From Oleiphilus messinensis (GTDB lineage Bacteria > Pseudomonadota > Gammaproteobacteria > Pseudomonadales > Oleiphilaceae): a DNA stretch of 64,000 bases. Positions 60,552 through 64,000 of this stretch are shown here, piece by piece; within the stretch, counting starts at the first letter, position 1, and the number at the start of each line of letters is the position of its first letter. The notes under the pieces are model-generated. The model ran no database searches, was not told the DNA's origin, and was given only the letters and a program-made list of their open reading frames with translations. The DNA is taken from the NCBI RefSeq assembly GCF_002162375.1, contig NZ_CP021425.1, positions 2,815,001 to 2,879,000 on the forward strand, written 5' to 3'. The position numbers and the translations under genes are program-made.

Positions 60552-61004
60552 TTAGCCCGGGATAATCTGGGCGGTGTGATCTTTGGTGTTTACTTTTTTG
60601 ATAATGTCAGTGATTGTGCCTTGTTCATCGATCACGTAAGTCGTTCTGACGGTTCCCATGTACTCCTTGCCAAAGGTTTTCTTGAGTTGCCAGGTGCCAT
60701 AAAGTTCATGCACTTTCTGATCTGTGTCGGCAATTAACGGAAAGGGAAGTTCGTATTTTCCAATAAAGTTCTGGTGGCGCTTTTCGGAATCTGTGCTGAC
60801 ACCAAGAACAACATAGCCTTCCTCAGTCAGGGTAGAATGGTTGTCGCGCAAATTACAGGCTTGCGCAGTGCACCCTGGAGTCGAGTCTTTAGGGTAAAAA
60901 TAGAGCACAACTTTTTTGCCTTTGAATTGGCTGAGTGTGAGGGTATCACCATTTTGGTCTTTTGCGCTGAAATCCGGTGCTTTATCTCCGACGGCTAAAG
61001 CCAT
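60552..61004 (-). CDS. bcp: Thioredoxin-dependent peroxiredoxin Bcp
   Basis: The 150-residue PrxQ-type peroxiredoxin has the active-site TPGCTAQACNLRDN with the peroxidatic Cys and the nearby resolving Cys, and the early GDKAPDFSAKDQNG. It reduces peroxides in the cytoplasm. It lies 40 bases behind gcvR, a frequent pairing in gammaproteobacteria. A GGAG site precedes the ATG. Confidence 0.95.
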   Translation of the reverse strand: MALAVGDKAPDFSAKDQNGDTLTLSQFKGKKVVLYFYPKDSTPGCTAQACNLRDNHSTLTEEGYVVLGVSTDSEKRHQNFIGKYELPFPLIADTDQKVHELYGTWQLKKTFGKEYMGTVRTTYVIDEQGTITDIIKKVNTKDHTAQIIPG

Positions 61005-61044
61005 GACGATAATTCTCCTGTTTTATTAAGTATTGAAATTTCGG

Positions 61045-61611
61045 TCAGACACTTCGGGCAGGTTCAATCATGGCGTCCAGATTCCTGTCATCACAGAACA
61101 TCATAAATTCCTCTCTCAGGCTGGGGAGGTGAGTGTCTGTTGGAATGTTGACCCGCATGTCAAGGTTGAACATTTGTGTGCCTGTGTGCGGTGCACAATA
61201 GGTTCCAGTCTGCAGGTCTTCGATATTGATTTGTTGGCGTGTGAAAAAGCCCGCAATTTCGTGAACAATGCCTGGGTGATCCAGCGATACAACCTGGACG
61301 CTGTAAGCAATGGATTGTTTGGTTGAGCGAGGCTGAGTCTGCTTGATATGAACTTGTAGTCCGAGCTTTTCAGCAGTGCTTGCAACGGCATTCTCCATTT
61401 TTGCGATGGAATCCCAATTCCCGGATACCATCATCACAATCGCGAATTCCCCCCCAAGAACTGTCATTCGACTGTCGACGATATTGCAATTATTTTCAGA
61501 GCTGACTTTGGCCAGCTCATTTACGATGCCGGGGCGGTCAGTGCCAATTGCGGATATAACAAGGTAGTTTTCGCGCGGAGATGTTGTGTTCATAAAATCG
61601 TGTAAACCCAT
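61045..61611 (-). CDS. gcvR: Glycine cleavage system repressor GcvR-like (two ACT domains)
   Basis: The 188-residue protein consists of two ACT domains (YLVISAIGTDRPGIVNELAK and YSVQVVSLDHPGIVHEIAG). GcvR binds glycine and GcvA to control glycine cleavage in E. coli. The gene pair gcvR-bcp divergent from dapA is the typical arrangement. The regulatory partner is not in this window. A second ATG six codons on is also possible as start. Confidence 0.88.
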   Translation of the reverse strand: MGLHDFMNTTSPRENYLVISAIGTDRPGIVNELAKVSSENNCNIVDSRMTVLGGEFAIVMMVSGNWDSIAKMENAVASTAEKLGLQVHIKQTQPRSTKQSIAYSVQVVSLDHPGIVHEIAGFFTRQQINIEDLQTGTYCAPHTGTQMFNLDMRVNIPTDTHLPSLREEFMMFCDDRNLDAMIEPARSV

Positions 61612-61826
61612 GAATAAGTGTTCAGGAATGCCTAAATAGTCGGGGTTGAAAACAGATCTGTCAAGGATATGTTGGTGCCAGGATCGTATTCCGGCAAAGG
61701 ATATAGAATATTGATTTTAGTGTGTTGACGATAAATTGAGCGTACGGGGACGAAATTTCGAAAAGCTGCTTGTCACTGTCTTTATCGACAAGTACCATAT
61801 CGCTTTTCTTGAGAATGGAGTGAGTT

Positions 61827-62705
61827 ATGATTTCAGGTAGTCTGGTTGCGCTCGCGACCCCTATGCACCAAGATGGGTCCCTCGACTGGGAAGGCCTTGA
61901 AAAACTGGTTAAATACCATTTGGACTCCGGAACTGATGGTATCGTAGCCGTTGGGACCACCGGCGAGTCTGCGACACTCGATCCTCAGGAACATTGTGAC
62001 GTCATTAAAAAAGTCGTTGATCTTGTTGAAGGCAAAATCTCGGTAGTAGCCGGTACGGGTGCAAACTCCACCCAGGAAGCAATAGACCTGACCCGTGAAG
62101 CGGCCAAAATGGGGGCGAATGCCTGCCTTTTGGTTGTACCTTATTACAACAAGCCAACCCAGGAAGGCCTGTATCAGCACTATAAAAAAATTGCAGAAAC
62201 GGTTGAAATAGATCAAATACTCTACAATGTGCCCGGTCGAACCGCATGTGATATGAGTAATGAAACAGTCGCTCGTCTTGCCGGTATCGAGAATATCGTG
62301 GGTATTAAAGATGCTACCGGAAATCTGGAGCGTGGACGTGAACTTATCAGCATGGTTGGAAGCCAGATCGCAGTCTATTCTGGTGACGATGCAACTGCAC
62401 TTGAACTCATTTTGATGGGGGCGAAAGGTAACATATCAGTTACCGCCAATGTTGCAGCGCGACAAATGGCAGAAATCTGCCGCTTAGGGCTGGCCGGTGA
62501 GCGCGAGCAGGCGAAAGCAATCGACTCGCAAATCGCTCAGCTTCATTCTGCATTGTTTCTGGAAGCAAATCCGATTCCAGTAAAATGGGCCCTGGCTGAA
62601 ATGGGCATGATTAAGCCTGGTATTCGCTTGCCACTTACCGAGTTGGCTGCGCAATTCCATGAGCCCTTGAGAGAAGCGATGAAAGCCTCAGGTATTCTGA
62701 GTTAG
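61827..62705 (+). CDS. dapA: 4-hydroxy-tetrahydrodipicolinate synthase
   Basis: The 292-residue TIM-barrel enzyme condenses pyruvate with aspartate semialdehyde for lysine and peptidoglycan. It has GTTGESATL, the VVPYYNKPTQEGLYQHY segment, ILYNVPGRT and the Schiff-base lysine in IVGIKDATG. A GGAG site lies ahead of the ATG. bamC and purC follow, the conserved order. Confidence 0.98.
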   Translation: MISGSLVALATPMHQDGSLDWEGLEKLVKYHLDSGTDGIVAVGTTGESATLDPQEHCDVIKKVVDLVEGKISVVAGTGANSTQEAIDLTREAAKMGANACLLVVPYYNKPTQEGLYQHYKKIAETVEIDQILYNVPGRTACDMSNETVARLAGIENIVGIKDATGNLERGRELISMVGSQIAVYSGDDATALELILMGAKGNISVTANVAARQMAEICRLGLAGEREQAKAIDSQIAQLHSALFLEANPIPVKWALAEMGMIKPGIRLPLTELAAQFHEPLREAMKASGILS

Positions 62706-62877
62706 TCGGGAGCGGTTCAGAACTACGCATTTAATAAGGGCGTGAAAGCGGTAGGTACCGCGGCCGCGCCTTTGGTTTTCAAGAGCTCGAATAATCAATC
62801 TGGTTTATGCATGATCTGTTGTATATGTGATCTGGATTGATAGCCGGTTTATAAGTCAATTAAGGTAAAATCTTTTC

Positions 62878-63936
62878 ATGCAAGTTGCCAGCCGTTTGGT
62901 TTTAACTGTCTGTTTTATCTCGGTATTGAGTGCCTGTGGTGTTATTCGAGATCGCTCTGACGACTACCGGGAAGTCTCCGAGGGTAAATCACTTGTGGTG
63001 CCTGAATGGTACCAGGACGATACCATTCGCCCGCTTTATCCTGTTCCGAAAATTGATAACCAAGTTAAGCCCACAGGTGATTTCGAATTGCCGCTTCCTC
63101 CTGATCGTACTGCGGAGATTCTTGATTCTCAGTTTGCTTTGGAAGAAGTGGATGGACAGATCTGGTTGTTGATCAACGACACGCCGGGCCGCACATGGCC
63201 AATGATAGAAAAGTTTCTGGTTTCAAAAGGAGCGAGCGCGCTATTTGATAATGCGGAGCTGGGGTTAATCCAGTCCATGCCACTCGAGCAGGGGGCGAAC
63301 TCCGGACTCTGGCTTGCGCAGATTGGTGCGGCTGATCAGATTGACTCTGCTGCGTTTACCATACTCTTGTTTAAAGTGTCTCAAGGTGTCAAGCGAAACA
63401 GCTCGGAAGTTCAGGTGAGAGTATTGGGGCGTGAGGGTGCTTTGGGTAAATTGTTGCCATGGCCGGGCGAAACGTCCAGCCTGGAACCCGAGAAAAACGT
63501 ACTGGCGTCTTTAAAAGACTTCATGGAACTCAACAAAGACTCCAAGTCCTTCTCTTTATTGGCTAACAAAATTGGCGGGCCCTCTAAAGTCACGCTGGTC
63601 TCGGAAGGTGATGCCGAAGCTTTTATAAAACTGGATCTGGAATATGATAGAGCCTGGAACGTCATGTCCCGTTCCCTGCGGGAATCCGGAATATTTATCG
63701 TGGACCAGGATCGTAGTGCAGGAATTTTCTACCTTTACCATAAAGATGAAGACAGCACGGATTGCCCGTGGTACCGATGGAGTTGTGATGATGAACTCAA
63801 ACGCGAGTATAATCATCGTGTGATATTGGATCGATCTCAAGAGTACATCAAAGTCCATGTTGATCGAGGGGAGCGTTCCATGTCGAGACCGGACCGTCTC
63901 AAACTATTGACCTTATTATTCGAACATGTTGCTTAA
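62878..63936 (+). CDS. bamC: BamC (NlpB), outer-membrane assembly lipoprotein
   Basis: The 352-residue lipoprotein has a lipobox VLSAC (Cys20), an unstructured N-terminal part including the conserved SLVVPEWYQDD and LPLPPDR segments that contact BamD, and two helix-grip domains (about residues 85-200 and 235-345). It belongs to the BAM complex. It lies between dapA and purC as in E. coli and Pseudomonas. Confidence 0.93.
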   Translation: MQVASRLVLTVCFISVLSACGVIRDRSDDYREVSEGKSLVVPEWYQDDTIRPLYPVPKIDNQVKPTGDFELPLPPDRTAEILDSQFALEEVDGQIWLLINDTPGRTWPMIEKFLVSKGASALFDNAELGLIQSMPLEQGANSGLWLAQIGAADQIDSAAFTILLFKVSQGVKRNSSEVQVRVLGREGALGKLLPWPGETSSLEPEKNVLASLKDFMELNKDSKSFSLLANKIGGPSKVTLVSEGDAEAFIKLDLEYDRAWNVMSRSLRESGIFIVDQDRSAGIFYLYHKDEDSTDCPWYRWSCDDELKREYNHRVILDRSQEYIKVHVDRGERSMSRPDRLKLLTLLFEHVA

Positions 63937-63975
63937 ATAGCGGCAGTGCGCCCTAGTGTAAGTGGAGCTAAGTAA

Positions 63976-64000
63976 ATGAAAAAGCTTGAAGAGCTTTATT
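63976..64000 (+). CDS. purC: PurC, SAICAR synthetase (first codons only)
   Basis: The window ends eight codons into a frame reading MKKLEELY, the usual opening of PurC, 39 bases behind bamC. A GGAG-type binding site precedes the ATG. The dapA-bamC-purC order supports the call. Confidence 0.8.

Overview
The window is a chromosomal segment of a gammaproteobacterium. Gene neighbourhoods point to the Pseudomonas/Oceanospirillales side of the class: yebC-ruvCAB-ybgC-tolQRAB-pal-cpoB, guaB-guaA-tadA, gcvR-bcp/dapA-bamC-purC, a FabR-type regulator and a 23S/5S tail resembling Pseudomonas. Base composition is moderate (near 50% GC by eye) and gene density is high. I cannot name the genus from the sequence alone. 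No prophage, insertion sequence, integrase or CRISPR array is visible.

Layout. 1-3011: 3' part of an rRNA operon (23S truncated by the window edge, 5S, strong terminator). 3019-9660: a small accessory block just behind the rRNA operon, holding a 12-bp tandem repeat, a zinc-ribbon SAM methyltransferase and a three-gene condensin-like operon of the Wadjet/MksBEF type (jetA/mksF, jetB/mksE, jetC/mksB) with no jetD nuclease gene behind it. 9674-14898: a membrane fatty-acid desaturase with FabR/DesT-like operator candidates upstream, a small lipoprotein and a large MalT-like LuxR regulator. 14913-22123: a minus-strand MoxR-DUF58-DUF4381-BatA-BatBC-BatD operon whose BatBC protein carries 9-bp microsatellites. 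22319-31595: the large NAD-glutamate dehydrogenase, a 680-bp gene-free stretch with terminators on both strands, a DUF2835 protein, a lytic transglycosylase, a GGDEF diguanylate cyclase and proS. 31877-34302: an unrecognised lipoprotein and a TetR regulator. 34527-43229: xseA, guaBA, tadA, galE, a HIT protein, fabR and an Hpt/HD-GYP protein. 43515-54642: fmdB, aspS, yebC, ruvCAB, ybgC and the complete Tol-Pal system. 54777-64000: a consensus CRP-type site, two identical tRNA-Lys genes, nadA, bepA, a TusA-like protein, a PerM-type permease, a chalcone-isomerase-like protein, bcp, gcvR, dapA, bamC and the first codons of purC.

How the genes work together. Most of the window is housekeeping: purine synthesis (guaB, guaA, purC), translation (rRNA, tRNA-Lys, proS, aspS, tadA), Holliday-junction processing (ruvCAB), envelope integrity (tolQRAB-pal-cpoB, bamC, bepA, lytic transglycosylase), NAD and lysine/cell-wall precursors (nadA, dapA). 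A likely regulatory link inside the window is FabR acting on the desaturase promoter. The parts most worth a second look are the JetD-less condensin operon, the orphan minus-strand terminator with possible small RNAs at 27.2-27.9 kb, the CRP site ahead of tRNA-Lys, the repeat-bearing BatBC gene and the unknown 516-residue lipoprotein.
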